NCBI RefSeq assembly: GCF_000384395.1
Contig: NZ_ARWE01000001.1
Span: 2,578,501-2,642,500, forward strand
Direction of reading: 5' to 3'
DNA from: Geopsychrobacter electrodiphilus DSM 16401
GTDB lineage: Bacteria > Desulfobacterota > Desulfuromonadia > Desulfuromonadales > Geopsychrobacteraceae
Length of the DNA: 64,000 nt
How positions within the stretch are numbered: position 1 is the stretch's first letter; every line of letters starts with the position of its first letter. The notes below the pieces were generated by a model. It was not told the DNA's origin. It saw nothing but the letters and a program-made list of their open reading frames with translations, and did no database searches. Positions 8,309 through 17,553 of the stretch are shown in pieces. The position numbers were made by a program, and so were the translations under genes.

Positions 8309-9177
8309 AACCAGCGCTCGTTCTGATCGGCCCCGGTCGCGTCGGCTGCGCGCTGGCCCATCTGCTGTATAGGGCAGGTTACCCCCTGGCGGCAGTTATC
8401 GGCCGCGATCAGGAGGAGGTCGAAGAGGCGGTCCGTTTTATCGGCTGCGACACACAGCTCGCCACCACCGACTTGCAAGCGGCGGCTAAGGGGACAATTC
8501 TGCTGCTGACCCTACCCGATGATCAGCTGGCCGAATTTTCAGCCCATCTGAGCGACGAGGTCGAATTGTACGCAGGCACCACGCTGGTTCATTGCAGTGG
8601 TCTTCATCCCGCCACGATCCTGTTTCGCCAGCGGGACGGAATCGGGCTCCTCTCCATTCATCCCCTGCTACCGTTTGCCGACCGCGAGATGGCGGTTGCC
8701 AACCTCAAAGATTGTCCCTGCGCACTCGAAGGGGACCAGGATCGTCAAGCCCTGGGTCTCGAGCTGATTACGGCCTTTGGCGGACAGGCATTTCTGGTGC
8801 CGACCGAAGCCAAAGCGCTCTATCATGCCGCGGCCAGTATCGCCTCAAATTTCATGGTCGGACTGACGGCCTGTGCCCGCGATCTGCTGATCTCCTGCGG
8901 TTTGGATTCACAACAGGCGTTACAGCTGATCACTCCCCTCCACCGCGCCACCAGCTCTAATATTCTCGCGCTTGGCCCGGAAAAGGCTTTAACTGGACCA
9001 ATTGTACGCGGTGATGTCAGTACGGTGGAGAGCCACCTCGAAGCACTACGGAACGACTTTCCCGAAACAGCTGAACTTTACCGCTGTCTGGCCAGGACCA
9101 CGCTTCAGCTGGCACAAAATTCCGGCCGTCTGCCGGCAGCTCGGGCAGCAGAGATGACGCGGATGCTGAAACCCTGA
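8305..9177 (+). CDS. Rossmann-fold/DUF2520 dehydrogenase-like protein
   Basis: 290 residues. The N-terminus is a nucleotide-binding Rossmann fold (LIGPGRVG, residues 7-14) and the second half is the helical DUF2520 domain with a conserved YHAAASIASNF stretch. The architecture resembles ketopantoate reductase and 6-phosphogluconate dehydrogenase, so an NAD(P)-dependent reductase or dehydrogenase is likely, substrate unknown. In several bacteria relatives sit near pantothenate genes, but here the neighbours are an FAH hydrolase and a TRIC protein. It overlaps the FAH gene by four bases and ends about 75 bases before a hairpin terminator. Confidence 0.85.
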   Translation: MKPALVLIGPGRVGCALAHLLYRAGYPLAAVIGRDQEEVEEAVRFIGCDTQLATTDLQAAAKGTILLLTLPDDQLAEFSAHLSDEVELYAGTTLVHCSGLHPATILFRQRDGIGLLSIHPLLPFADREMAVANLKDCPCALEGDQDRQALGLELITAFGGQAFLVPTEAKALYHAAASIASNFMVGLTACARDLLISCGLDSQQALQLITPLHRATSSNILALGPEKALTGPIVRGDVSTVESHLEALRNDFPETAELYRCLARTTLQLAQNSGRLPAARAAEMTRMLKP

Positions 9178-9244
9178 CGAATCCGCAGCAGAATAAACTT
9201 TGAACAGAGCAGTTGGAGATCAGGGTTAAAGCACTCAGCCCGCT

Positions 9245-9281
9245 TATAAGAAAAGGCCCGACCCGATCTCGGGTGGGCCTT
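9245..9281. terminator. Hairpin terminator between the DUF2520 gene and HU
   Basis: AAGGCCC-g-ACCCGA pairs with TCGGGT-GGGCCTT (9253-9281). On the minus strand it is followed by TTTTCTT, so it mainly ends HU transcription. It may also slow transcription from the plus-strand run, but the plus side has no T-tract. Confidence 0.75.
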
Positions 9282-9307
9282 CACAAATCATCTATTTCCG
9301 GGCGGTT

Positions 9308-9580
9308 CTAGTTCACGGCACCTTTGAGCTGTAACCCGGGTTTGAATTTTGGCGAGTTAGATGCGGGGATAACAAGGGCTGCTCCCGTTTGAGGGTTTTT
9401 CCCGGTCCGCGCAGTCCGCGCTGACACACTGAAAGTACCAAACCCGATTAAAGCGACTTTATCTCCAGCCTTAAGAGCGTCAGTAATCGATTCAAGGGTT
9501 GCGGCCAGGGCTTTAGTCGCCTCCGCTTTGCTCAGTCCAGACTTTTCTACGATTGCGTTGATAAGTTCTGCTTTTGTCAT
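9308..9580 (-). CDS. HU-family DNA-binding protein
   Basis: 90 residues, the standard HU length, starting MTKAELINAIVEKSGLSK and containing the IGFGTFSV and GKNPQTG segments of the DNA-bending beta arm (residues about 45-70). HU dimers bend and wrap DNA without sequence specificity and shape the nucleoid. GGAGGG lies six bases upstream of the ATG. The gene is monocistronic: a hairpin terminator lies just after its stop and a 333-base non-coding stretch lies before it. It could equally be named hupA or hupB, so no symbol is given. Confidence 0.95.
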   Translation of the reverse strand: MTKAELINAIVEKSGLSKAEATKALAATLESITDALKAGDKVALIGFGTFSVSARTARTGKNPQTGAALVIPASNSPKFKPGLQLKGAVN

Positions 9581-9913
9581 TTTTCCCTCCGTTAGAGTTT
9601 GAATTTACGATTATGGTGAGATTACTTTGGAACCTGAGATGAATCAAGTCTTTCTGATGCCGAGCATTGCATTATTATTCAATAATGGAACTAATCCACC
9701 GAATTATAACCACCTCGCCATAAGTGCAGCTTGAACCTGTTGCTCCTCCAACAGATTCCAGATATGGCGCATCGGGTGAATCCTCTGATCAGAGATAGTA
9801 GAACAGGACGCACCCACAGGAATAGTCAACGCACCTCTTGAGAGCGCCTCCAATCCCGTATGCAGCTGCTATACTGCATTACATTCACCCTTCACTAACC
9901 GCAGGAGGAGTCA
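9581..9913. other. 333-base intergenic region between divergent HU and pirin genes
   Basis: No plausible gene on either strand. It holds the HU promoter region on the left, including an AT-rich palindrome CATTATTATTCAATAATG (9670-9687) and a perfect minus-strand TATAAT at 9703-9708 that lacks a good -35 box. On the right is a plus-strand TATACT (9870-9875) about 40 bases before the pirin gene, also without a clear -35. Confidence 0.6.
9619..9647 (-). promoter_or_regulatory. Candidate HU promoter
   Basis: Minus-strand TTGATT (9642-9647) and TAATCT (9619-9624) are separated by 17 bases, about 40 bases upstream of the HU start. The match is moderate; a TATAAT further up at 9703-9708 is an alternative. 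Confidence 0.3.
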
Positions 9914-10768
9914 ATGACCACCAGAAAAATCAAGCGTGTGATGACCAGTATTCCCACCCTGGAAGGAGCCGGAGTACATCTGAACCGGGCCTTTGGCAAT
10001 AAGGATGTGAACTTGTTCGACCCTTTTCTGCTGCTCGATGATTTCCGATCCGACACTCCTGCATACTACGAGAAAGGCTTCCCCTGGCACCCCCATCGCG
10101 GCATGGAGACCATCACCTATGTTCTCAAGGGGGTAGTGGCGCATGGTGACAGCCTCAACAATCGGGGGGAGATCGGCTGCGGCGATGTGCAATGGATGAC
10201 GGCCGGCAGCGGTATCATTCATCAGGAGATGCCGCAGGGAGACAAAGATGGCAAAATGGAGGGGTTCCAGCTGTGGGCCAACCTGCCGGCAGCCAGCAAA
10301 ATGATTCATCCGCGCTACCGTGACATCAAAGCTGCACAGATCCCGATCCTTACACTGGACAATGGCACTGAAATAAAGGTCATCTGTGGACAGATCGGAG
10401 AGGTATCCGGACCGGTGAGCGATGTGATGATTGAACCCGAATACCTTGATGTGTGGGTCCCGGCGAACACGACCTTTATCTACCAGACTCCGAAAAATCA
10501 CACCGTATTCGCTTACGTTCACGCCGGGGAGGGACGCTTCGACGAAGACTCCGGTGCCTTGCTCGGTAATAAATCACTCATCTTGTTTGATCAGGGCGAC
10601 CAGGTGTGTATCCAGGCAGGGGATGTTTATTTGCGGTTTCTGTTGATCTCAGGGCGACCACTGGGTGAACCTGTCGCCTGGGGCGGACCGATCGTGATGA
10701 ACACTCAGGAAGAGTTGCAACATGCCTTTAACGAATTTCACAACGGCACCTTTATAAAACATGGCTAA
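9914..10768 (+). CDS. Pirin family bicupin protein
   Basis: 284 residues with the N-terminal pirin cupin motifs: PWHPHRGMETITYV (metal-binding histidines, about residues 57-70), HGDSLNNRGEIG and the GSGIIHQEMP stretch, then a smaller C-terminal cupin (about residues 170-270). Bacterial pirins are Fe-dependent; some (YhhW type) have quercetinase activity and others affect metabolic or redox regulation. Here the role is not fixed by neighbours, since it stands alone. GGAGGAG lies just upstream of the ATG. No clear terminator follows it. Confidence 0.92.
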   Translation: MTTRKIKRVMTSIPTLEGAGVHLNRAFGNKDVNLFDPFLLLDDFRSDTPAYYEKGFPWHPHRGMETITYVLKGVVAHGDSLNNRGEIGCGDVQWMTAGSGIIHQEMPQGDKDGKMEGFQLWANLPAASKMIHPRYRDIKAAQIPILTLDNGTEIKVICGQIGEVSGPVSDVMIEPEYLDVWVPANTTFIYQTPKNHTVFAYVHAGEGRFDEDSGALLGNKSLILFDQGDQVCIQAGDVYLRFLLISGRPLGEPVAWGGPIVMNTQEELQHAFNEFHNGTFIKHG

Positions 10769-10964
10769 AGCTGTGAGATCCCGAATAAGCGGTCGGATGA
10801 ACAAAAAAGGCAACATTGTCTATGCTGTGTGTGGAGCTTTCAATCAGGTTCCGGCATTGTGGCTCGCTAATTCATCCATGGCCGATGACCCTCAGGCGCG
10901 CTATTAACAGCCCCTTCCGGTCCAGGGGTGGGAAAACATGCCAGATAAAAGGGATTTTGACTCT

Positions 10965-11330
10965 TTATTCGCGTCGAAAACCATATTCCAGGACAAAGAA
11001 CTGTGGCTTCATTTCGGCCAGTGGCTTACGGAGTTTGGCAAGTTCTTCTTCCGGGCCATGAACTTCGAGGCGGATCAGATCAGCTATCGTTAGAGATTCC
11101 TTAAGCAAAACATCTACGCTTTTGAGATGCGTCAGCACAGCTTCGGCATCTTTGTATCCTTCTCGACAATGCGCCTGGTCACCGTCAAAACTGAAACCAT
11201 AATAGAGGCACTTCGGCTCGGTGCTGGTCTTTTCTACGAATTTTTCGCACAGCGATTTAAATTCCGCACGCTTCCCGCTCATGATTTTGAAATAGGGGAC
11301 GACCGAACAGCATCTGTCTTGGGTTGCCAT
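10965..11330 (-). CDS. Small ABM (antibiotic biosynthesis monooxygenase)-like dimeric alpha/beta-barrel protein
   Basis: 121 residues from the ATG at 11330, which has AGGAGG four bases upstream; the in-frame start at 11351 would overlap that site. The pattern FKIMSGKRAEFKSLCEKF, then KCLYYGFSFDGDQAHCREGYKDAEAVLTHL is that of ferredoxin-like ABM/putative quinol monooxygenase proteins. Members act on quinones, haem or other aromatics, or have unknown roles. An N-terminal CysCys pair and four further cysteines are notable for such a short protein. Monocistronic. Family call is moderate, function open. Confidence 0.65.
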   Translation of the reverse strand: MATQDRCCSVVPYFKIMSGKRAEFKSLCEKFVEKTSTEPKCLYYGFSFDGDQAHCREGYKDAEAVLTHLKSVDVLLKESLTIADLIRLEVHGPEEELAKLRKPLAEMKPQFFVLEYGFRRE

Positions 11331-11475
11331 AGCTTCCTCCTTGTCGCACATCGTTTCGACTCATTTGATCCATGCACCACCTGATTCAGTTTCATCAGGC
11401 GTTTTGAGACTGTCAATACACGCAGCGGTTCAATAATCCTTCAGCCCCTGGAATCGGGAAAATGGCTTTAAATGG

Positions 11476-11508
11476 AAAAGACCCTGGCAAGCTGTAACCT
11501 GCCAGGGT
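11476..11508 (-). terminator. Intrinsic terminator of ppdK
   Basis: A perfect nine-base stem ACCCTGGCA/TGCCAGGGT (11481-11489 and 11500-11508) is followed on the minus strand by CTTTTCC, about 30 bases after the ppdK stop. Confidence 0.8.
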
Positions 11509-11538
11509 CGATATCAAGATAATTCGTTCTGTTGAGGT

Positions 11539-14196
11539 TTAATCTTCCAGCAGTACCGCATGGGCCGCTGCCAGACGCGCAATCGGTACCCGGAAGGGGG
11601 AACAGGAGACATAATCGAGCCCAACCTTATGGCAGAAGATGACGCTCGAAGGTTCGCCGCCATGCTCACCACAGATTCCCAGCTTGATAGCAGGACGGGT
11701 TTTACGCCCTTTTTCACAGCCGATTTGAATCAACTGTCCCACCCCGTTCTGGTCGATGGCGACGAAGGGGTCTTCGGGCAGAATCTCCTGATCAACATAG
11801 CTGGGCAAAAACTTGCCTGCATCATCACGTGACAAACCGAAACAGGTCTGGGTCAGGTCGTTGGTGCCGAAGCTGAAGAATTCGGCTTCGGTCGCGATTT
11901 CATCGGCGGTGAGGGCAGCGCGCGGCAATTCGATCATGGTCCCGATGAGATACTCAACCTTAACCGCATAACGCGCGATGACCTCATCTGCGACCCGGAT
12001 CGCATTCTTACGCAGGACCGCAAGTTCATTGACGTGACTGACCAGCGGAATCATTATTTCCGGGATGATACTGAATCCTTCATTTTTAACCAGTTCACAA
12101 GCAGCTTCGATAATTGCCTGAACCTGCATGTCGTAAATTTCAGGGTAGCTGATCCCGAGTCGGCAGCCGCGATGACCGAGCATCGGATTGGTTTCGTGCA
12201 ACGAGTCGACCTTGGCATGTAGAGTCTGTGGTGGCACTTTCATCACCTTTGCCAGATCAACAATCTCCGCTTCGGTCTGCGGCAAGAATTCATGCAAAGG
12301 TGGATCGAGCAGACGGATAGTGACCGGCAGATCCTTCATCTCACGGAAGAGTCCAAGAAAATCACTTTTTTGCATCGGCAAAATCTTGGCCAGTGCGTTG
12401 GTCCGTCCTTCAAGGTCCTCGGCCAGAATCATTTCACGCACAGCCATGATTCGCTCGGCATCGAAGAACATATGCTCGGTCCGGCAAAGGCCAATCCCTT
12501 CGGCCCCAAAGTTACGTGCCACCTTTGCATCATGTGGTGTATCGGCGTTGGTGCGCACCTTGAGGCGACGGACACTGTCAACCCAGCCCATCAGGGTACC
12601 AAAGTCACCCGTCAGTTCGGGTTGAACGGTTGGCACCTTACCCAGCATAACCTGCCCGGTTGAACCGTCGAGGGTCAGCATGTCCCCTTTTTTAACAGTC
12701 ACCCCACCGGTTGCAACAAAGAGCTCTTTTTCATAGTTGACGCGGATATCCCCGCAACCGGAGACGCAGCATTTTCCCATCCCGCGCGCCACCACGGCCG
12801 CATGTGATGTCATCCCGCCCCGTGTAGTCAGAATTCCCTGCGCCGCGTGCATGCCATGGATATCTTCGGGGCTGGTTTCGATCCGGACCAGAATAACCTT
12901 GCGCCCCTCACGGGCGGCTGATTCAGCCTCATCCGCATAAAAGACCACCTCACCGCTCGCCGCTCCGGGTGAGGCCGGAAGCCCCTTGGCGATCACTTGT
13001 TTTTCGGCTTTAGGGTCAAGCGAGGGGTGGAGCAGTTGGTCAAGTTGCTCGGGAGAGACGCGCAGAATAGCTTCCTTCTGACTGATCAACCCTTCCCGGA
13101 CCATATCAACGGCTACACGGATCGCAGCAGTTGCAGTGCGCTTACCGGTGCGCGTCTGCAACATAAATAGCCGACCCTTTTCGATGGTAAACTCAATATC
13201 CTGCATATCATGATAATGTTTTTCGAGGGTCTGCTGAATCGTCATCAACTGTGCATAACTCTCCGGCATCACCTCTTCCATCGACGGCAAAGAGCCGTCG
13301 CCACCAGCCATATTAATCGGCTGAGGCGTGCGGATACCCGCGACCACATCTTCCCCCTGGGCGTTCACCAGAAACTCTCCAAAAAAGAGGTTTTCACCGG
13401 TCGAGGGGTTCCGAGTAAAGGCGACACCCGTGGCGCAATCATTCCCCATATTGCCGAAGACCATCGACTGAACGCTGACAGCAGTGCCCCAGGTTGCCGG
13501 GATATTATTCAAGCGGCGATAGGTAATAGCGCGTGGGTTCATCCAGGATCCGAACACCGCGCCGATGGCGCCCCATAGCTGATCCTGCGGGTTTTCGGGG
13601 AAGGAGGTGCCTAGCGTCTCCTTCACTTTATTTTTAAACAACCCAACCAGTTGCTTAAGATCATCGGCAGTCAGTTCGGTATCGAGGTCAACGCCACGAT
13701 CCTCTTTTAATTCTTCGAAAATATCTTCAAGGATGTCACCCTTCAGTCCCATCACAACGTTGGCGTACATCTGGATAAAACGACGGTATGAATCGTAGGC
13801 GAAGCGCGGGTCTTTACTCTGGTCGATGATCCCCCGGATGGTTTCATCATTAAGTCCCAGATTAAGTACCGTATCCATCATACCCGGCATCGAAGCACGC
13901 GAACCGGAACGCACAGAAACCAGGAGAGGATTGGTGCGGTCACCAAACTTTTTTCCCATCAACTGCTCAACCCGCGCCATATGCTCAGACACCTCCTGAA
14001 TCAGCCCTGCAGGATACTGACGGTCGTTGGCATAAAAGGCAGTACAGACCTCGGTAGTTATAGTGAAACCGGCAGGGACCGGCAGACCGATGGAGGTCAT
14101 TTCAGCGAGATTGGCACCTTTGCCCCCGAGCAGATTGCGCATGCCGCTTGCTCCGTCGGCCTGGCCTCCCCCAAAAAAATACACATACTTTGTCAT
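11539..14196 (-). CDS. ppdK: Pyruvate, phosphate dikinase
   Basis: 885 residues, normal for bacterial PPDK. It interconverts pyruvate, ATP and phosphate with PEP, AMP and pyrophosphate. Domains in order: N-terminal ATP-grasp nucleotide-binding region (with SVRSGSRASMPGMMDT near residue 97), the swivelling phosphohistidine domain with GGMTSHAAVVARG (catalytic His about 465), and the C-terminal PEP-binding barrel with FGTNDLTQTCFG and the catalytic cysteine in GICGEHGG. The ATG at 14196 is chosen for GAGGAG eight bases upstream; a GTG at 14205 is less likely. In Geobacter-type anaerobes it supports gluconeogenic PEP supply from acetate-derived pyruvate. It has its own terminator. Confidence 0.97.
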   Translation of the reverse strand: MTKYVYFFGGGQADGASGMRNLLGGKGANLAEMTSIGLPVPAGFTITTEVCTAFYANDRQYPAGLIQEVSEHMARVEQLMGKKFGDRTNPLLVSVRSGSRASMPGMMDTVLNLGLNDETIRGIIDQSKDPRFAYDSYRRFIQMYANVVMGLKGDILEDIFEELKEDRGVDLDTELTADDLKQLVGLFKNKVKETLGTSFPENPQDQLWGAIGAVFGSWMNPRAITYRRLNNIPATWGTAVSVQSMVFGNMGNDCATGVAFTRNPSTGENLFFGEFLVNAQGEDVVAGIRTPQPINMAGGDGSLPSMEEVMPESYAQLMTIQQTLEKHYHDMQDIEFTIEKGRLFMLQTRTGKRTATAAIRVAVDMVREGLISQKEAILRVSPEQLDQLLHPSLDPKAEKQVIAKGLPASPGAASGEVVFYADEAESAAREGRKVILVRIETSPEDIHGMHAAQGILTTRGGMTSHAAVVARGMGKCCVSGCGDIRVNYEKELFVATGGVTVKKGDMLTLDGSTGQVMLGKVPTVQPELTGDFGTLMGWVDSVRRLKVRTNADTPHDAKVARNFGAEGIGLCRTEHMFFDAERIMAVREMILAEDLEGRTNALAKILPMQKSDFLGLFREMKDLPVTIRLLDPPLHEFLPQTEAEIVDLAKVMKVPPQTLHAKVDSLHETNPMLGHRGCRLGISYPEIYDMQVQAIIEAACELVKNEGFSIIPEIMIPLVSHVNELAVLRKNAIRVADEVIARYAVKVEYLIGTMIELPRAALTADEIATEAEFFSFGTNDLTQTCFGLSRDDAGKFLPSYVDQEILPEDPFVAIDQNGVGQLIQIGCEKGRKTRPAIKLGICGEHGGEPSSVIFCHKVGLDYVSCSPFRVPIARLAAAHAVLLED

Positions 14197-14291
14197 ATCA
14201 ACCACTCCTCTACGTTAGGTCTCTAACCTCAAATAAAAAGACCGAAAAGCCTACATCACCCGAAGATCAAATGATAAAAGCCCAAGCACAA

Positions 14292-14354
14292 TCATGCCTC
14301 AACATTGGCACTCTCATACCGATTGCGAAGACGATTGAACCGGAGCTTCATCAT
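14292..14354 (-). CDS. Candidate 20-residue small protein upstream of ppdK
   Basis: A 20-codon ORF reading MMKLRFNRLRNRYESANVEA and ending in TGA lies in the gap between glyS and ppdK. GGGAGG (14361-14366) sits six bases before its ATG, a better ribosome-binding site than those of many neighbours. The peptide is strongly basic (one Lys, four Arg). A TATACT at about 14398-14403 on the same strand could be a -10 box. It may be a small protein or a leader peptide controlling ppdK. No family recognised; it could also be chance. Confidence 0.35.
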   Translation of the reverse strand: MMKLRFNRLRNRYESANVEA

Positions 14355-14470
14355 TGTGAGCCTCCCGGGAGATGACCGGTATCGGCCATCAATAATAAGT
14401 ATAGTCTGAAATCGACGTCGTGCTGCGGGAATTCAGGTTTCGTGCGACAGTGCCCGCCGCCGCCCGAAAC

Positions 14471-16537
14471 TCAGGCTGATATCTTCGAAAAATCCGCTAT
14501 ATCAGTAAAGAGCCGCGAGACTGAGGTTAACAGAGCCAACCGATTGATGCGCACCTTTTCATCTTCGGCCATAACCATAACCCCGTCAAAGAAGGCATCG
14601 ACCGCAGGTCGAAGCCCGGCGATAGTTATCAGAGCTTTGGAGTAATCTGCAGCATCCACAAGTTGTTTCAACCCGTTCTGAACTGCTATCAGCTGCTGAT
14701 GCAGGACTTTTTCACTTTCTGTTTCAAACAGGGAAGGATCGACAACCTCAACGACGCCCCCCTTGATAATATTGACCACGCGTTTGAAAGCAGCGGCGAG
14801 GGGTTCAAAATCATCGCGACCTTTCAACTCGGTCAGGGCCTTCACCCGGGCCAGGGCATCCCCTGGCTGGTCAAAACTGGCACTCAGAACTGCATCAACC
14901 ACCTCAGCTGGATATCCCTGACTGGTCAACATATTAACCAGCCGCAGACGGATAAATTCGACCACTTCGGCCGCGATGACCGCCAGCGGGCGCTCAGCTT
15001 TTTTCTCAAGCAGATGCAGGCTACGCGCGACCAGAGTCGGAATTGAAACAACGTAGTTCCGTTCCAGAATAATCGCGAGAATGCCAATGGTTGCGCGTCG
15101 CAGCGCATAAGGGTCGGCAGTGCCGGTTGGGATGAGACCAACCGAGAAGCAACCACAGAGGGTATCGATCTTGTCGGCCAGGGAGACGAAAGCACCAACA
15201 TCATCCGACGGCAGTTCTCCGCCCGCCTGAGTCGGCAGGTAATGTTCGAAGATGGCCAGCGAGACGCGCGGGTCTTCTTTCTCCAGCAGAGAATATTCAC
15301 GGCCCATGACGCCTTGTAACTCTGGGAATTCATAAACCATTCCGGTTTCAAGGTCACACTTGGCCAAAAGGGCGGCACGTTCCACCAGACCCTTGATCGC
15401 TGGATTCAAATTAGTGGCCATTTCGCTGGACAGGGTACGGAAGCGTTCGATCTTCTCGAAGCTGGTGCCGAGTTTCGCCTGATAAACGACCTTCTTGAGT
15501 GCTTCAAGCCGTGATTCTAACGGCTTTTTTTGATCTTCTTGCCAGAAGAACATTGCATCGGACAGCCGCGCGCGCAGAACGCGCTCATTCCCGGCGATGA
15601 CGACCAGAGGATTGCGTGGGATGGTGTTGGCGATGGTGATGAAATGGGGCATCAACCTGCCCTCGGCATCGACCAGGGTAAAGTAACGCTGATGCTCACG
15701 CATACTGGTAATCAGGAGTTCGGGTGGCAGAGCCAAAAAGCGCGCTTCGATCGTACCAACCAGAGCTTTCGGAGTCTCAACCAGATAGCTGACCTCTTCG
15801 AGCAGGGCGGGATCAGGGTTGATCCGCCCACCAAGTTTTTGGGCGATCTCTTCCATCTGTGCCTCAATCAGGCCGCGCCGTTTTTCAATCTGCGGAATGA
15901 CATGATGCGCCTCAGCCTTGGCCAGGTAGTCTGCCAGATCAGCAACGGGAAACGCGTTAGGTGCCATGAAACGGTGGCCGCGGGAGAGATTTCCACTGTG
16001 GACATCTCCAAACACAACCGGCAAAACCTCTCCACCGTAGAGCGCAACCAACCAGTGTATCGGTCGTGCAAAACGGACATCGAGATCCTTCCAGCGCATT
16101 GATTTACGAAACGGAATATTGCTGATGACCGATTCGAGTATGGTCGGCAACTGTGCCAAAGACTCACCGCCCTCAATCACCTTGGAAATAAACAGATAGG
16201 CCCCTTTCGGGGTTTCGATGGTCGTTAGCTCTGACACCTCTACCCCGTTGGTACGGGCAAAACCTTCGGCAGCCTTGGTCGGCTTCCCCTCTGCGTCAAA
16301 AGCGATGCGGGCTGGCGGACCGGTCACTTCAAGTTCCAGGCGTTTTTGCTGACGTGCCACACCGGCAACGGAGATGCACAGGCGCCGGGGCGTAGCAAAG
16401 GTCTGGATCTGCCCGTATGAAATCCGGGCCTGATCAAACTCTTTGATCAGGAGTCGCTGCATGTCTGCCAATGCTTTGGGGATCAGGCCTGCGGGGATCT
16501 CTTCGGTGCCAATTTCAAGAAAAAGTTCTGCGGACAT
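14471..16537 (-). CDS. glyS: Glycyl-tRNA synthetase, beta subunit
   Basis: 688 residues, the full length of the beta chain of the bacterial alpha2beta2 GlyRS. It starts MSAELFLEIGTEEIPAGLIP, the conserved B3/B4-like opening; further hallmarks are KSMRWKDLDVRFARPIHWLV near residue 140, an HD-like central region, and a C-terminal helical anticodon-binding domain. Together with GlyQ it charges tRNA-Gly. It follows glyQ on the same strand after 46 bases, so they are co-expressed. A matching substrate, tRNA-Gly(TCC), is encoded at 52676-52752. Confidence 0.97.
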   Translation of the reverse strand: MSAELFLEIGTEEIPAGLIPKALADMQRLLIKEFDQARISYGQIQTFATPRRLCISVAGVARQQKRLELEVTGPPARIAFDAEGKPTKAAEGFARTNGVEVSELTTIETPKGAYLFISKVIEGGESLAQLPTILESVISNIPFRKSMRWKDLDVRFARPIHWLVALYGGEVLPVVFGDVHSGNLSRGHRFMAPNAFPVADLADYLAKAEAHHVIPQIEKRRGLIEAQMEEIAQKLGGRINPDPALLEEVSYLVETPKALVGTIEARFLALPPELLITSMREHQRYFTLVDAEGRLMPHFITIANTIPRNPLVVIAGNERVLRARLSDAMFFWQEDQKKPLESRLEALKKVVYQAKLGTSFEKIERFRTLSSEMATNLNPAIKGLVERAALLAKCDLETGMVYEFPELQGVMGREYSLLEKEDPRVSLAIFEHYLPTQAGGELPSDDVGAFVSLADKIDTLCGCFSVGLIPTGTADPYALRRATIGILAIILERNYVVSIPTLVARSLHLLEKKAERPLAVIAAEVVEFIRLRLVNMLTSQGYPAEVVDAVLSASFDQPGDALARVKALTELKGRDDFEPLAAAFKRVVNIIKGGVVEVVDPSLFETESEKVLHQQLIAVQNGLKQLVDAADYSKALITIAGLRPAVDAFFDGVMVMAEDEKVRINRLALLTSVSRLFTDIADFSKISA

Positions 16538-16583
16538 TCTATTCTCCAGTCGAAAAAGGGCGCACCCTCTTAGTCACAAAAGC

Positions 16584-17453
16584 TCACCCCTTCAACAATG
16601 GAAACCCGAGTTTCTCTCGTTGTTTAACGTAGCCCTCAGCACAGATTTTAGCCAGGTTCCGGACACGTCCGATATAACCGGCGCGTTCAGTCACCGATAT
16701 CGCACTGCGCGCATCGAGCAGGTTAAAGGCATGTGACCCTTTGAGGACAAAATCGTAAGCCGGGAAAACCAACTCTTTTTCAGCCAGACGAACACACTCT
16801 TTTTCATACATATCAAAGAGTTGAAAAAGCATGGAGGTATCCGCTTCTTCAAAGTTGTACTTAGAGAACTCAACCTCGGTCTGATGATGAATATCTCCAT
16901 ACTTAATGCCGTCAGTCCATTCAAGGTCATAAACATTGTCAACCCCTTGAATATACATGGCGATTCGTTCGATACCGTAGGTAATTTCACCGGAGACAGG
17001 TTTCAGGTCAATGCCTCCCGCCTGTTGAAAGTAGGTGAATTGAGTAATTTCCATCCCATCAAGCCAAACTTCCCAACCCAGGCCCCAGGCTCCAAGAGTC
17101 GGAGATTCCCAGTCATCCTCCACAAAACGGATATCATGGTCTCTGGGATCGATGCCGAAACTCTTCAATGAATTCAGGTAAAGATCCTGAATATTCTGCG
17201 GTGAGGGTTTGAGAATGACCTGAAATTGATAATAGTGTTGAAGGCGATTCGGATTCTCTCCATAGCGACCGTCAGTCGGCCGGCGTGAGGGTTCGACGTA
17301 AGCGACTTTCCACGGCTCCGGTCCCAGCACACGCAGAAAGGTTGCGGGGTTGAATGTGCCAGCGCCTTTTTCCATATCATAGGGCTGTTGAATCAAGCAT
17401 CCCTGCTGCGCCCAGTAGTTCTGCAGAGAAAGTATCAGGTTCTGAAAAGTCAC
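16584..17453 (-). CDS. glyQ: Glycyl-tRNA synthetase, alpha subunit
   Basis: 289 residues from a GTG at 17453, giving the Geobacter-like start (M)[23 protein letters not shown] lies just upstream of that GTG. An in-frame ATG at 17474 would add seven residues but has no ribosome-binding site. Class II synthetase motifs are visible ([44 protein letters not shown]). The alpha chain holds the glycine-activating site of the tetramer. It lies between recO and glyS. Confidence 0.95.
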   Translation of the reverse strand: MTFQNLILSLQNYWAQQGCLIQQPYDMEKGAGTFNPATFLRVLGPEPWKVAYVEPSRRPTDGRYGENPNRLQHYYQFQVILKPSPQNIQDLYLNSLKSFGIDPRDHDIRFVEDDWESPTLGAWGLGWEVWLDGMEITQFTYFQQAGGIDLKPVSGEITYGIERIAMYIQGVDNVYDLEWTDGIKYGDIHHQTEVEFSKYNFEEADTSMLFQLFDMYEKECVRLAEKELVFPAYDFVLKGSHAFNLLDARSAISVTERAGYIGRVRNLAKICAEGYVKQREKLGFPLLKG

Positions 17454-17553
17454 GGGTCCTCCATTATTGATCATGCTGACGCTAGCAGCGACGTGAAAAA
17501 TCCTGTTCTGGTAATTTTTGGTGCGCGCAGTTTAGCCCCCGATATAGGGGATG

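Noticed and set aside
9703-9731. Sigma54-like -24/-12 element upstream of HU
   Set aside because: TGGCGAGGTGGTTATA has a GG but lacks the invariant GC at -12.
10938-11093. 51-codon plus-strand ORF starting MPDKRDFDSLFASK
   Set aside because: Most of it is antisense to the ABM-like gene, which has a clear ribosome-binding site and a family match; the ribosome site for the plus ORF is poor.
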